From Rhynochetos jubatus (lineage: Eukaryota; Chordata; Aves; Eurypygiformes; Rhynochetidae): 64,000 bases of DNA. The stretch is taken from contig CM050653.1 of the NCBI GenBank assembly GCA_027574665.1, positions 44,776,118 to 44,840,117 of the forward strand, given 5' to 3'. Numbering within the stretch: position 1 is the stretch's first letter; each line of letters starts with the position of its first letter. Made by a program: the position numbers and the translations under genes. Under the pieces are notes generated by a model, which did not search any database, had not been told where the DNA came from, and worked only from the letters and a program-made list of their open reading frames with translations. Positions 1 to 11,707 of this stretch are shown one piece after another.

Positions 1-1924
1 AGGGGGAAGAGGAGAGAAGGGGTGTTTGTTAGGTTTTCTTTTAGTGTAGTGAAGGCAGCTGGGATACTGCTTTGTATGAGAGGCATCTGCTACTAAATGT
101 GGATTTTGACAAAATGTTTTGTTTAGTTAAAGGAGAATAAGATCTGGTCTAAGATCCTATCTAGTGATTGAACTGTCATGAAACTGTTGAGTAACTAGAC
201 TTAAATAATACACTGACTAGCAGGCTCAGCTCGGTGTAAATGGTAGTATGGCCCAAATACTATTTCCTGTATAAATTACAGGGTAAGAAAATATTTACAT
301 TCATAAACACATATCTCTCCTGAAGGCTTTTTCCCCATCTTCTGACAGCCTCTACAACTTCCTACCAGCTTCCTAAATTACTCTTGTGTCCCTGGCCTCC
401 TCTATCCTCTCCTAAAAGCAGAGAGCTAAAGAGTCTGTGCTGGTGACAACACTGCTAAATTTCTTTGCTGGTGTTCACCTTGGTCTAGGGAAAGATACAA
501 TTTGGTAGGAGGGAAAAATTTATTTGTAGGATGCACACTGTTCTCTACAAGTATGCCTAGAGAAAAGGGTCTAAAAATGCAGTATCTCTATTCCAAGCAA
601 GATGATGTTATTTGGGATACATTTGACGATTCACAAGACAGACACTAGGCTTTAAAATTCAGAAGTTATAATGCCTGTGTTGTAGATATGTGGCTTGGAG
701 TGGAGGTCAATCTGCTCTGCAAAACATCCTTGTCATCCAGTAGACAGTCAGGTCAGCAGCTGACCAGGCTGATGAGTAAGAATCCCCTGTCATGTACGTG
801 AAATATTAGTTGGTGCCATGGGTGTTAATAGAGTGCATGGATACAGCCTCAATCTGTTCTGAATTAAGTATTTTATACCATCTTGAGCCTATAGCACTTT
901 AAATTGTCATTCTGAAATCCAGAAAAGCATTAGACATAATTAGTATTAGGCATCAACATTTTTAATACCTGTGTTAAGGGGCATGATGCTTTACATCAGG
1001 GAATAGCAGGCATGTGTCTTAGTCAAGCATTTCCTCAGTTAGACATAAGGAGTTTGGTAGATCAAGATATTCAATTATGGATTGCTAAAATTCTGCTCAA
1101 ATCTCATGTTAAATATTTAGCTTCTTTTTTGGATCCCACTGCTATGGCCTAGCTACTAAAATCTCCAGAGGGTTCGACAGTGGTACACATTGTGCTCTTC
1201 ATGTACTATGAGAGAGCAGAGGGGATGGCCACAGTGTAAGAGATCACAGATCTTCTTCCCAAGGGTGTTCAAAACTGAAAGCAGGGGATGGCATATGTGG
1301 GTGAATAATTCATCTCTGCCACTGCAAGTGTGTGCAGGGGCAGAGGAAAGATCAGAGAACTCCTCCTTTTATCCCACTTGGCTCACAAATCACTTATCTT
1401 TGTTTTAAATCTGCATGTTACTAATGGTTAAGAAAGCAAATGATTTAATACAGATGAAACAAACGCAAGGGAGTACATGTGGGAGGAAATTTAGGGTTGC
1501 TATTTCCTCATTTATTTAAAAGAATAGGCTTCTGCCCAATATTGACCTGTCCTAACCACATCAGACATTGGTGGTCATCCTCCTGGAATTAAGATATTTC
1601 CTCAGTTTCCTTTCCTCATCATTTATTTTTCACTATTCATTTTATGTTCCCTTGCTTAGCTGCAATTTGGGAAGCTTGCCTAGCTCCACTTGTTTCTGCA
1701 AAATGGAGTTGGTCCATCGCTAAAAGCATGTCAGTGGTGCCTTATTTAGAGAAATGAATCTTGGGGAAGATAAAAGTATTTGAATTTTTGGTCAGGTATT
1801 TGGTCTGCAGGCCAGCCATGTTTTTCTGCTTTCAAATATTGGTGTGTAATTTGGAAGTTGCAAGGGTACTATTAAACATGTAGTAACTACTCACTCAGAG
1901 ATTAGAGCCTGCTATACTCCTCAT
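1..1924. other. Unannotated non-coding DNA
   Basis: AT-rich sequence with no recognisable gene, repeat family or RNA. It opens with a short purine-rich (A/G) tract over about the first 25 bases. Reading frames are short and broken on both strands. No CpG island is visible. Confidence 0.6.
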
Positions 1925-2405
1925 CTGGGCTCCTCAGTTCAGGGACAAGGAACTACTGGAGAGGGTCCAGCACAGGGACACCAAGATGATGAAGGGCCTG
2001 GAGCACCTTCCATATGAGGGAAGGCTGAGAGAGCTGGGTCTGTTTAGCTTGGAGGAGGCTGAAGGTAGATCTTAACAATGCTTATAAATATCTAAAGGGC
2101 GGATGTCAGGAGGATGGGGCCAGGCTCTTCTCAGTGGTGTCCGGTGACAGGACTAGGGGCAATGGCCTTAAACTGGAAAACAGAAGGTTCAGCCTGAACA
2201 TGAGGAAACCCTTCTTCCCTGTGAGGGTGACAGAGCCCTGGGACAGGCTGCCCAGAGAGGTGGGGGAGTCTCCTTCTCTGGAGACTTCCAAAAGCGGCCT
2301 GGACTTGTTCCTGTGTGATCTGCTCTAGGGGATCCTGCTCTGGCAGGGGGGCTGGACTAGATGATCTCTAGAGGTACCTTCCAACCCGCACCATTCTGTG
2401 AATCA
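1925..2405 (+). mobile_element. CR1 LINE, 5'-truncated 3' end
   Basis: This is the 3' end of a CR1 non-LTR retrotransposon in sense orientation, recognised from memory of the avian CR1 consensus. It holds the end of the ORF2 reverse-transcriptase protein followed by the short 3' UTR. Blocks visible in order are the 'GGGCTCCTCAGTTC' start, the 'GAACTACTGGAGAG' block, the 'GACAGGCTGCCCAGAGAGG' block near 2241 and the 'CTGGACTAGATGATCTC' block near 2352. It ends with the CR1 tail ATTCTGTG at 2393-2400. A relict frame at 2134-2325 reads [18 protein letters not shown], close to the CR1 ORF2 C-terminus as I know it. A small deletion after 2050 joins the 'GGAGGAGGCTGAAGG' region to the next block. 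The copy is 5'-truncated, as is usual for CR1, and looks fairly young compared with the other copies here. It is not autonomous. Confidence 0.95.
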
Positions 2406-2649
2406 CAGTTACAGGTAACTCAGTCTACTGCAGTTGTTTTCACAGCAGGCTTACAGGGCAGCACAGCTGTTATCCCTTAAGAATTCTGGAACTGAAACAG
2501 CTCCAAACTGGGACTTCAGATGTAATATAGTTATACTTTTTCCCCATACAGCAAAACCACTGCAATCTGAAATCCCTCTTCAATTGCCACTGAACTCTAA
2601 AGATGCCAAAGGTCTTCATGCTGCAGTTGCCAATATTCAATAATCAAAT

Positions 2650-3290
2650 AATAGAATAATTTAGATTGGATCACTAGAGGTCATTGAGCCCAAACTCAAA
2701 GAAGGGCCACCTTCACAGTTAGACTTTTTTTTTTTTTTTTTTTTAGGACTTTGCTCAGCTGAGTTTTAAAAATCTTCGAAGTTGGAAAGTCCACAGCATA
2801 TCTAGACAGCCTGGTTCAGAGCTTAACCATTGTGAGAACTTTATTTATTTATTTTTACCTTTTGTCTGCTTAAAATCTTTTACTGCCAGAATATGTTGCC
2901 TCTTGGCTTTTTACTGTGTGCCTCTGGGAAGAGTCCTGCTATACCTTGTTTCTCAGTAAAGAGCAGTTAATACCCCCCATCAGCTTTTTCTCTAGGCCAG
3001 ATAAACTCACTCCCTTGTATGCTGCATGCTCTATACCCCTGGATGGGTGGCCCTACACTGAAATCCTTGTGGTACGCCCATATTTCTGTTTAGTGGGGAT
3101 CCAAACTCCATGTAGTATTCTACGTATGGTCACAAATGCAAATAAAGAAAAATGCCTTCCCCTGATCTACTGGCTACCCTCTTGTCAGCAGCTCACCCTT
3201 GTTGCAATGGTGCCCTGCTGACTTGTGTTTAATTTGATGTCCTCTGGGACCTTAAGTACTTCCAAAAAGCTCTTTCCTAGGCATTTTACA
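2650..3290 (-). mobile_element. CR1 LINE, older degraded copy
   Basis: A CR1 3' end lying antisense, more diverged than the neighbouring copy. Matching blocks to the CR1 antisense consensus include the 3' end near 2652 ('AGAATAATTTAGATTGGA'), the block around 2776-2825 (the 'bad-match' form of 'ggatggagattccacaacc'), 'TTGCCTCTTGGCTTTTTACTG' around 2898, the 'CCTCTGGGAAGAGTCCTGCT' block at 2921-2940, and the block around 3157-3240 that corresponds to ORF2 codons. It fades out after about 3290. It is interrupted by a 20-base poly-T tract at 2725-2744. Together with the copy at 1925-2405 it forms a tail-to-tail pair separated by about 245 bp. The 5' boundary is uncertain by some tens of bases. 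Confidence 0.85.
2725..2744. repeat. Poly-T tract (20 T) inside CR1
   Basis: Uninterrupted run of 20 T. It splits the antisense CR1 between the part matching 'caaagcagggcc' and the part matching 'aggactgtgtccag'. It therefore arose or expanded within the repeat, or marks a small A-tailed insertion on the minus strand. Confidence 0.9.
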
Positions 3291-3599
3291 CAAAATCCAT
3301 CCTTAGTTGTCAAACTCTGGAAATCATTGGCCCATATCTTCTCCCAAACTGAGGTAACACTCCCATTGTTCTCTTTATTCCTGGTTTAGAAACTCTGGTG
3401 GCTTGTTTGTTTCATTGGGTTTTTTTAATACTACTTTTTTGAAAAGAAACCATATCAAAAATGTGTAGACACCTTAATGAACTTCTTTCCAGATTCTGGG
3501 AATGCATCTATGTCAGCATATAAAGATTTTGTCTTTGTTGACATTATGTATACAACTTAAATGAATCAGAATAAGACTTGTCTAGTTAGTAGCATCACT
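3291..3599. other. Unannotated non-coding DNA
   Basis: No recognisable feature. The first part may still be very diverged CR1 sequence continuing from the copy that ends near 3290, but I could not align it from memory. Confidence 0.5.
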
Positions 3600-4095
3600 T
3601 TAGGAAGAGCTGCAGTCATTTTAATTAAAATATTTTATTAGTATTTAAAATGACAACTTTTAAATGTTTAGTCTGGAGTTAATTTCAGAGTGGGTGCTGG
3701 AAGGTGCTTCACGTACTAATGCATGTCACAACCATGCGATGAAATTAAAGTACGCAATGGTGAGCAGCATGAATCTGAGACTGTAGTTAGCATGTCATTA
3801 ATGTGGCCATTAAGTTTTCATGTTAAGATTTATTATGCTGTCATTACAGCACTTTTCTTTTTGATGTATCAAACCACTACTACAGTACGCATTTGTTGAC
3901 ATCTCATCAGTTTTAGGAAGGCAAACGATTGCAAGTTACCAAGGAAACTAATAAGCAGTACGCAAGGAATGGGCTGCACAATTCAGTTTGCTAGATAGCA
4001 AGTCACTGCTGTTTTAATTTCAATTAAATTACACCTACCTCTCACACTGATAACATAAAAACAAACCATGTACCATTTCAAAAAGGGTTTGCATA
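3600..4095. promoter_or_regulatory. Candidate conserved non-coding element
   Basis: A repeat-free, AT-rich stretch dense in homeodomain-type cores (TAATTA, ATTAAT, TTAATT). It includes a 14-base perfect palindrome ATTTTAATTAAAAT at 3618-3631 and an RFX X-box-like site GTTACCAAGGAAAC at 3935-3948. It has several retained CpGs in 'ACG' contexts (3711, 3736, 3753, 3890 and 3961 areas) where the surroundings have few. This texture is typical of vertebrate developmental enhancers, but conservation cannot be shown from one sequence. No reading frame is supported. Confidence 0.25.
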
Positions 4096-7000
4096 GCTAT
4101 ATTCATTTAGTAAATGGAAATGAGTATTGTTTTGTAGCTTATACAGATGGAAGATACAGAGGGATGTAATTTGTTGAAGGTTTTGTGTACTTTATATATG
4201 AAGTGCTCTATTTTATGAATTTGTAGAAAGCCTTCTGTTCCACTAAGTCTACAAGACTACACAACCACAGAGCTTAACATCTGAAGGAGTTTTTAAAACT
4301 GGGATATTTAAATTTGGATTCTTACGTTGAGTTTCCTGCACAGTTTGATACAAAACCTCCCATTCAGAGCTGTTGTCATTGTGCTGTTCTGTGGAAAGAA
4401 AAGTTTAGGGTAAAGCAGATCAGTGGGATTGAAATTGATTTAGACTGGAGACTGGGACAAAACAGGTCACCCACCCCACCTCCTGAGCAGATTACACTGA
4501 TGAGCTGCACAATGCTAGAAGTGAAAATCAAATAGTTTAATTTTTTTGAAAGCCAGAGAAGATCCTTGGGGGACTGTACCTATTGAAGCCATAATAGCTG
4601 TTGTTAGGAATTGTTGTGGGTACTTACCGCAGAGAGAAAAATTAGGGACCGTCTGTAGTCCTAGGGGAGCATTTGTTCACAGGACAGACCTTCAGGCAAA
4701 AGACCATTTATTTTTAAAGCAATTGAATATTCTTTGTTATTCTTTTCTGTCCTGTTCTCCTGAACCTTATGTATTCTGGGTGGTTTGTTTTATAGATTTG
4801 TACCGCGTCCCCCAACCTTTCCCATGTTTTTAGACTTCCACACTCCACAAGTCCACAGAAATACCTGCAAGGCAGCTGGAGAAGAAAGCAAAGGCTACTG
4901 CTCTCTATGCACCCCTCCAATGGCCTGTCTGTGGGCATGGCAGGCCAGGAGGGTATGCTTTCTGGGCCCTGGGGGAGACAGGGAGCAGAGCAGGATAAGA
5001 CTACAGCTGATGGAGTGGAAGGTGGGAACAAAAGGCCGGTGATTTGAAGAGATAATACTGTGGGGCCTTGCTACCGTGGTGATTTGTTTGATGGATTTTA
5101 TTTTTTTTTCTCATTTGTTGGGTTTGCTTTCGGTGATAGTAGGACTGGCTTCACTGTAACACTTATGCAGAACAGACACGTGTACTATAACTAAAGCCAG
5201 ACCATCCCACATTGTTTTCTTTGTGTATGCCATAAAAGGCCTATTATTAACGTCTTGTATCAGTAACACTGAAATGAAAGTAAATAGGAGTGTGACTTGA
5301 TAGTCATATTAGCAGGATAGTTGATCTTACTGCCTGTGACAAAGTGGTCTGACTGTCCCTTTAGCTTTAAAAACCCTGCAACTATGGGACATGTAAGGGG
5401 ATATGCTGAAAGCATTTTTATCTTCTTCTCTGTGTGGATAGAATTTCTCCAAAAATATTTTTGGCAGCAGGATTGGGGGGGTTGACCAGTTCTATAATGA
5501 AATCCGGTAATTGCCTGTGGCAAAATTAGGTCAACAACCTGTGTAAAGTGTTGGTGGAAATGATGAGTTATCCACCTGTTATCAGCAGCTATTGAATTTT
5601 CAGTGTAATAAGTGTTAGTAGAAATGCACCATGGTAATTCAGAGTACTGCTTTCAGTTAATGGTGTGTTTGGTTTTTTTTTTTCCCTCTATCTTTCTGAC
5701 GGTATGCTGATATGAGCTCCTGGTGATCAAACTGAAAGCAGCCCAGTAACAATTGAACCAGCAAGTACATCCTGTGAGCCTCTGTCCAGGCAAGGGGCCC
5801 AAACTATGGGCCAGAACATTAATGTAGCAAGCCATAGTGCCACCTTAATTTATTTTTATATATAAACATGTAAATGCATATATGAGCAGGTTAAAATATA
5901 TATGTGTGTTTCTGGAAAATTTGTTATGCTAATACAAATCTCTTGTGCTAATATGAGTGAGACAGTGTGTGTGGATAGTAGAGGGTACCTGCATAAACAG
6001 TGGATGAAGAGGATAAGAATTAATAGGTGGAAAGAAAAAGGTAGGAATGGTATGTAGAAAACCAAACTAATTCAATTCTTTCTTGATTTTTCTGAACTCC
6101 ACTTCTACCTTGCCAAGTGTTATGTGATGAAAGTCATGTTTTCATTTATCCCGTCTGTAGGATTCATTTCCCACAGGTTTGACTTCAATACCTGGGTCTT
6201 GTTTTACAAAAGTCCTCAAAGCTTCATGGGAATTAGTGGGGAGAAAGCTTCATGGCTACATTTTTTAACATACTTCCACCAAAAGGTGTAAACCTGCTGA
6301 AAACTGGCTGCATAGAAAAATCAGAAAATCACTTTGACGTAGTTATTAAATATAACAATAAATACTTTACTGGTGTATACAACCGTGAAAGCTTCATTTT
6401 GTTTCACCACATTTGCAAAGACTGAAAATTTAAATATATGCTGGGATTAGTTATCAAATATTCTGTAAATCTGGAAGGTAGATTACAGCCACGCTTACCA
6501 GTTAGGTGTGCTAGTTAATGAAGTATGCAAATGGACTGGTAATGTGAAAATACGTGCTCTTTTTATAAAGACGGAATAAGTGTTAAAATCAGGAAAGTGT
6601 TTTCTGCAGAGGAAAATGCATCATCATAAATGAGAAATTGTTGCAACATGTACAACTGTTGGGTGTTTAAGGAATTAGAAATGAAGTTGAAGTGAATGAC
6701 ACTGAACAAAAAAAATCATTCTGTAGCATCTTTAAAAAGTAACCAGGATTAAAATTATCACAGATATTGTATTCAGAAAACAATTATGAAAAGACAAAAT
6801 AAAAATACATTCTCTAAAAGTATTAATCAAAGACAATACTTACAGGATGATTTTGTGCCTGTCAATCAAACTTCAGACAAAGGAAGAGAGCAGCATTAAG
6901 TTTAGATTCAAATTAAGGAATTAAGTTATATAGTAACTCAGACAGCTATTTCTGGATTTGTATAAGTAGAAGCCAGTCCATGATTTTCCCCTGTGGAATA

Positions 7001-7230
7001 AAGATGAGAATTTCAAAGGATTTCTCCTGGCTAAATGCATTTTACATAAATGCATAATGCAAAAGTATAAACTGCAGGGAGAAACATTCCGGTTATATAC
7101 AAAGTTAAAATTATGTGACATTTAAAATATAGCTCAGAATATGCATATATGGAATGCAGTGTGTTTATTTCTTGGACTCAGATCAACAACAAATTGCTTT
7201 CATGGCAGCTGCTTTCACAAAAGTGCCTTA
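4096..7230. other. Unannotated non-coding DNA
   Basis: AT-rich DNA with short overlapping open frames on both strands around 4550-5040, none resembling a known protein. An octamer-like ATGCAAAT occurs near 6525. A TA/TG-rich low-complexity patch lies near 5855-5910. I see no repeat family and no RNA gene. Confidence 0.5.
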
Positions 7231-7231
7231 A

Positions 7232-7263
7232 GGGTCAAGGGGGTTGGAATGGGAAGGAGGGGG
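7232..7263 (+). other. G-quadruplex motif
   Basis: Four G-runs with loops of 4, 7 and 5 bases: GGG (7232-7234), G5 (7239-7243), GGG (7251-7253) and G5 (7259-7263). This fits the standard G3+N1-7 pattern on the + strand. Function is unknown. Confidence 0.7.
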
Positions 7264-10200
7264 AGTCTGCCCTGTTGGGGGCTCTAGCTGACTGGCTTGT
7301 GTTTTTGACAACTAAAAAGAGGGTGTAAAAACCCACAAAAACATACAGGGGCAACTACATGAAAATGGAAATTGTGATTGGAGGCATGAAACTCTTCAGT
7401 ATGCAAAGAGAAAGGGAATGATAATCATTAAATCTTACATTAAGTGGCTGGATTGGATGGTACGTGGAGCAGAACTGGTGTGAGCTCTCACATGAGTGTC
7501 CAGTGTACTTTCAGAACAGTGATAAGGGCATGCTGAGGAGACTAAATTAAATATTCATGTTTTCTTAATGAGCATCAAGGGTCCCTCTATTTTCTGTTTG
7601 ATATTATACTGTCCAGGCTACTTGAAATTAAATCACAGGTGGGAAAGCCACAGGGAATAACACAACGGTGATAATAAGGTGATATCAGAGACTGGCAAGA
7701 GCCTGTGGGAAACAGCAGGGAAGCTATGGACTGGCAGACTAGGTACTAGCAGCAGACCATGTTTACTCATGGATGGATGTTTACTTATCCCAGATTGGAG
7801 CATAGGATCAAAAAATTGAAAATTTTCTGACTAGGGGAAAGGCCTGAGGGAATTTTAGCAACGGCTAGGGGTGTTGCTGAGAGGTGACACCATTGGAGAT
7901 GCTAAAGGTTGAAGAAGAAAATGACAAAAAATCAGCCTTCTTCTCCATCATTAAGTAGGAGTAACTTCTCAAAGCTCATAGAAAACACTAACATTCAGAA
8001 AAAATAAATTGCAACTTAAGACACTTAGGAGAAAACCTTTAAAAGGTGCAGCTAGACTGAACTGGAAAATTCTCTCGTGGTCTCACAGAGCCACCTTTGT
8101 GTCAACAGAGTCTCATGTGAAGTAATCCAGGCTCACAAAAAAACACCTATTCTGCATGTGGCTCTCTATGTGCCTGAGAGGCAGATGGTCAAGACCAAAG
8201 GCCCTCTAAAGCCAAGGCGGTAAAGCCCTTGTCCCATTGTTGTAGGCACAGCGTTGCTGAATATACCGGCTATTATTTCTCTGAAAGTGCGAGAGCAGAG
8301 ACCTGTGAAAATGTATGTTAAACCATAGCTCAAGTGCTAAGGTTAATTTATTTAGGCAGGGTAAGGGAGGATGGTCTGCTTGGTAGTCTGCTTCAGACAA
8401 ATACACTGGGGCAGTTTCTACACTGTAATTCAGTATAGGTTTGAGGTGTTTGTTAGGATACAGAACCACTGTCCTGTCATGCTGTTGTGCAGTCGCTAAC
8501 CTGCTTAGTCACATGAACTGCCTCTGTGGCTATATTCCTTTTAATAACAAGCCCTGCTGGGCACCTTCTAGTTTTGAAACATGTAATAAGAAATCACAAA
8601 GGAGAATTGATCAAACATTTTGCATTTGCTTTCAAGGGAAGGAGCATACTATGACCCTCCGTGCTTGGTTAATGAAAAACAGTATGTGGAGGTTTGCTGC
8701 CTATTCTGGGAATGGAAGGATCACATGCTATACAGAGATTAGGATTTTTTTTTTTCCTCCCTGTTAAGGCAGATTTAAGAAGCTTAGTAATACAGATATA
8801 TGTTGCATTAGAAGTGAACTAAATAAGGAGAAGGTGGTAGAAAATTTTAATCTGTGGGATGCCACAGAAAGCAAGGAATAAACCCAAATTAATGTCAAAA
8901 AATGCTAGGCAGTATCTATAGTCTGTTAGTCTGACTTGGAAGGAAAGTGTAGACTAAACTTTAAAAACACTCTCGTAGTTTCTGTGAGGGTAGACCCAAC
9001 CAGATTTTTAATAATGTTTCCTAGTAACCTGCCATTTATATGCAGCAAGAAAAACTTGCACAATTAAAAACATGTATTGAAACAATGGTCCTATATAGCA
9101 TCAACTGCTGCTCTTAGTACAAATGACTAGAACTAAATCCCTGAAAAAGTATTATCCTGTCATAAAGTTACCCTTTATTTCCTTGAAGCATTGCTAGTTG
9201 TACATGCTGTCTCAGAGAGTCAAGTCTTCCAGTCAAATTCATTGACATGTATTTGGGTGGCAAACTATTTTTAAATAATGAAAGACTATAAAGATAAATT
9301 ACTATCATTAATGCAGAAGGCAAGGTGCGGTGTGGGACCATGCACTTGATCCACATGCAGTACAATGTTAATAATCTCTCTCAAAGTTTTCTATATTCAG
9401 CTTCATTATTCTAGACAAGGTTTAGATACAACAGTGGCAGAATGAATAATTTGAAATCAAATCCCTGAAACCAAAGGAAAAGGATCAGTGCACTAAATGG
9501 CTCTCATTCACCCTTGCAGAAATATATTCTTTAAAAATATACTTTGGGTTGCATTTTAATCCTTGTAAAAGGTTGAGATATACGGATTGAGACACTGACC
9601 TTTCCTTTTCCTCCTTAGATGAAATAGAACAGAAGCAATGTCCATGCAATCACCCAGAGAAATGCAAAAAAAGGTGAAGCATACAAGTGTTTCAGTGATG
9701 TAAGGATAAAAGTGAGTCTTGCAATTCTCTGAGAAAGGTAGAGGTCGTGTTTGGGATTTCAGTCAAACCACCCTAGGAGTTTTCTAAAAGACCCTGAATT
9801 ACTCTTTTTGACAAAGCAATTAAAATATGAAAAGCAGAGGAAGTCACCCAGTACATACTGAAATTTATAGAGAATGGAAGGCACTTTGACCGTGTCAATA
9901 TGATTGAGAACCGAACAAAATGCTTCCCAAAGGACCTGCAGCAGAAAGGTTGGCAGAGTTCAAACCAGTATTTAATGAGGCACTTATGATACAAAACAGC
10001 ACAAGTCCAGTGTCTGGACTTCAAGTTGTGTTTGCAGTGCTAGCAGCATGAGTAAAACCTGGGCCATCCCTCCAAGCTTGCTGCTCTGCCCATCACACCA
10101 ATGATGCCTTTCTCTGTCCCGCTTGATCTTGCACCAAGGGAGCAAGGAAGGACTCTGGCCTGGTGACTTAAGTGTTTAAGTGACAGGTTTGTACCTCATT

Positions 10201-10278
10201 AGCCTGTGGAACTGCTTTCCCTCTTCTGCCTAGTGCACAAAGGGTAAAATATTACAGAAGAGTGGTAAAAGTAGTAAG
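7264..10278. other. Unannotated non-coding DNA
   Basis: No recognisable gene or repeat. There are short shadow frames only, including a 108-codon frame on + at 8441-8767 that matches nothing I know and overlaps an 87-codon frame on the opposite strand. A poly-T tract ends that frame near 8755. Confidence 0.5.
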
Positions 10279-10302
10279 AAATCACAACCCAGGTTGTGAT
10301 TT
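10279..10302. other. 24-base near-perfect palindrome
   Basis: Left arm AAATCACAACC (10279-10289) and right arm GGTTGTGATTT (10292-10302) are perfectly complementary around a CA spacer. GTA/TAC outside can pair after a two-base bulge. It could be a dimeric protein-binding site or extrude as a small cruciform. No transcript evidence. Confidence 0.8.
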
Positions 10303-10660
10303 ACCGTATTATCACTATATCTGTTTTTACTGATTATGTTTGATTATGACAGCATGAGTTAAATGTCATCTGAAAACATTTCCTGGACCAAGCCCCTGGG
10401 GTACTAAGCAGAAGAACAACCAGGTTCTGGATCCTGATTAAGCTTGTGAGGGGTTAGCAAATGCAAGCTGCTTGGAGAAAAGCTGCACACAGCCAGAAAC
10501 TGAGCTCTGGCTCTGGAGAGTCTCTAGAGCAGGTTGAGAGGTCTCTGCAGGGAAAGAACAGCTGAATGCTGACTGTTTAGGGATCACAGCACACGCGTTG
10601 GGCTGCACACGTATGGATTTTACCGAAACCCAGATTCAGCACAGCTGAATAGCTGGTGTA

Positions 10661-11040
10661 GATGACCTAATAGCTTTTTAATAGACCTAGGTCTGTGTGC
10701 CAAATTACGACCTTCTCGGTCATAATTGGTTATAACCAGCCAAGTTCTTCCAGTGCTTATTCACATGGTCCTTTTAAGACCTGAGAACATATAGGGTTAC
10801 AATGACGTTTATGAGAATTATGCATGCATATTGATGGGTGATTTTATCACCAAATCTATATGCGTATAAAATGTGTTCTCACTGGCCCCATAAATAACAG
10901 CATGCAGCATTTATTAGCAGGTTAACAGAGAGAGGTTGTATCGCTCGTTTGTGACCAGCAGCAAAGTATTCAGCACATTAGGTGCTGTTAATTACTGTGG
11001 TTGTTTTAAATATGTCATAATAGACAAAGCTCCTGTGATT
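10661..11040. promoter_or_regulatory. Candidate regulatory element with palindrome cluster
   Basis: Three perfect palindromic sites lie within about 130 bases. They are TGGTTATAACCA at 10727-10738, ATGCATGCAT at about 10819-10828, and the interrupted GGTGAT-TTT-ATCACC at 10837-10851, which contains a GATA core. Around them are CATAAATAA, TTAATTAC and several CpGs. No repeat family matches this stretch. The motif density suggests a conserved non-coding element. Regulation is inferred from composition only. Confidence 0.28.
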
Positions 11041-11059
11041 TCCTTTCTCTTTTCTCCTG

Positions 11060-11560
11060 CACTCTTTTGTGTCTCTCTGCTGGGGACAGCTGTCCCAGAG
11101 CAGCACAGCACATGGCTCTGCCAGGGGAGGGAAGCGGGGAACCAAGATGTTCATGTAACCCATGGGGCCAGGACCCAGTCCTGCAGGTCTGGGGGTGGCT
11201 GCCAGTTTCAGCCAAGAGCCCGTATTGAAGTGACAAGGCAGTTCTGAGGCTAGACAGGAAAGCTGGTCTGGCTCAAGGTCCAGGTTTACACTGCCAGGTT
11301 GCATGGCTGGGCACGAGTCCAGCTGAGTTGCTGCTGGACCATAGATTAGGCAGGAACCGAGGGTGACAGCCCCTACTTACAAATGACACCTAGAAAAGGT
11401 GTGGGGGAACATCCTTTGCTGGGGTTGCCTCTAGCTTATTACAGCTTCCTTCAAGGCCTCCAGCTGTGCAGTTTGGACCCTGGCCCCAAGCCCAGGCAGC
11501 TGAAGCCCTGGGTGTGGGGGATGGCTGATGTCCTGCTCACCTCCCCACTACAGTAAAAGC
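11060..11560. other. GC-rich patch, no gene recognised
   Basis: Clearly more GC-rich than its surroundings, with many CAGG/CTGG words but few CpGs, so it is not a CpG island. A 103-codon frame on + (10936-11247) and a 108-codon frame on - (10978-11304) overlap here. Neither resembles a known family, and long frames on both strands are expected where stop codons are rarer. It may be an old unrecognised repeat. Confidence 0.4.
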
Positions 11561-11686
11561 AGATGGAAGGTTCCTGCCCACACAATCTATTTTTATTCAC
11601 ATGAGGGAAGACATCTGTCCCACAGCTCTTGGCAGACTTCAGAAGCTTAACTTGTTGGGGGTTCTTTTCTTTTCTCTTATTTGCCG

Positions 11687-11707
11687 TTTTTTTTTTTTTT
11701 TTTTTTT
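11687..11707. repeat. Poly-T tract (21 T)
   Basis: Simple mononucleotide run of 21 T at the edge of the GC-rich patch's flank. No transposon body was recognised next to it. Confidence 0.9.

Noticed and set aside
2134-2328. 64-codon frame as a host gene
   Set aside because: It is the C-terminal end of CR1 ORF2 within the repeat at 1925-2405.
5855-5910. Possible TA/TG microsatellite
   Set aside because: Repeats are too irregular to call. It is generic AT-rich low complexity.
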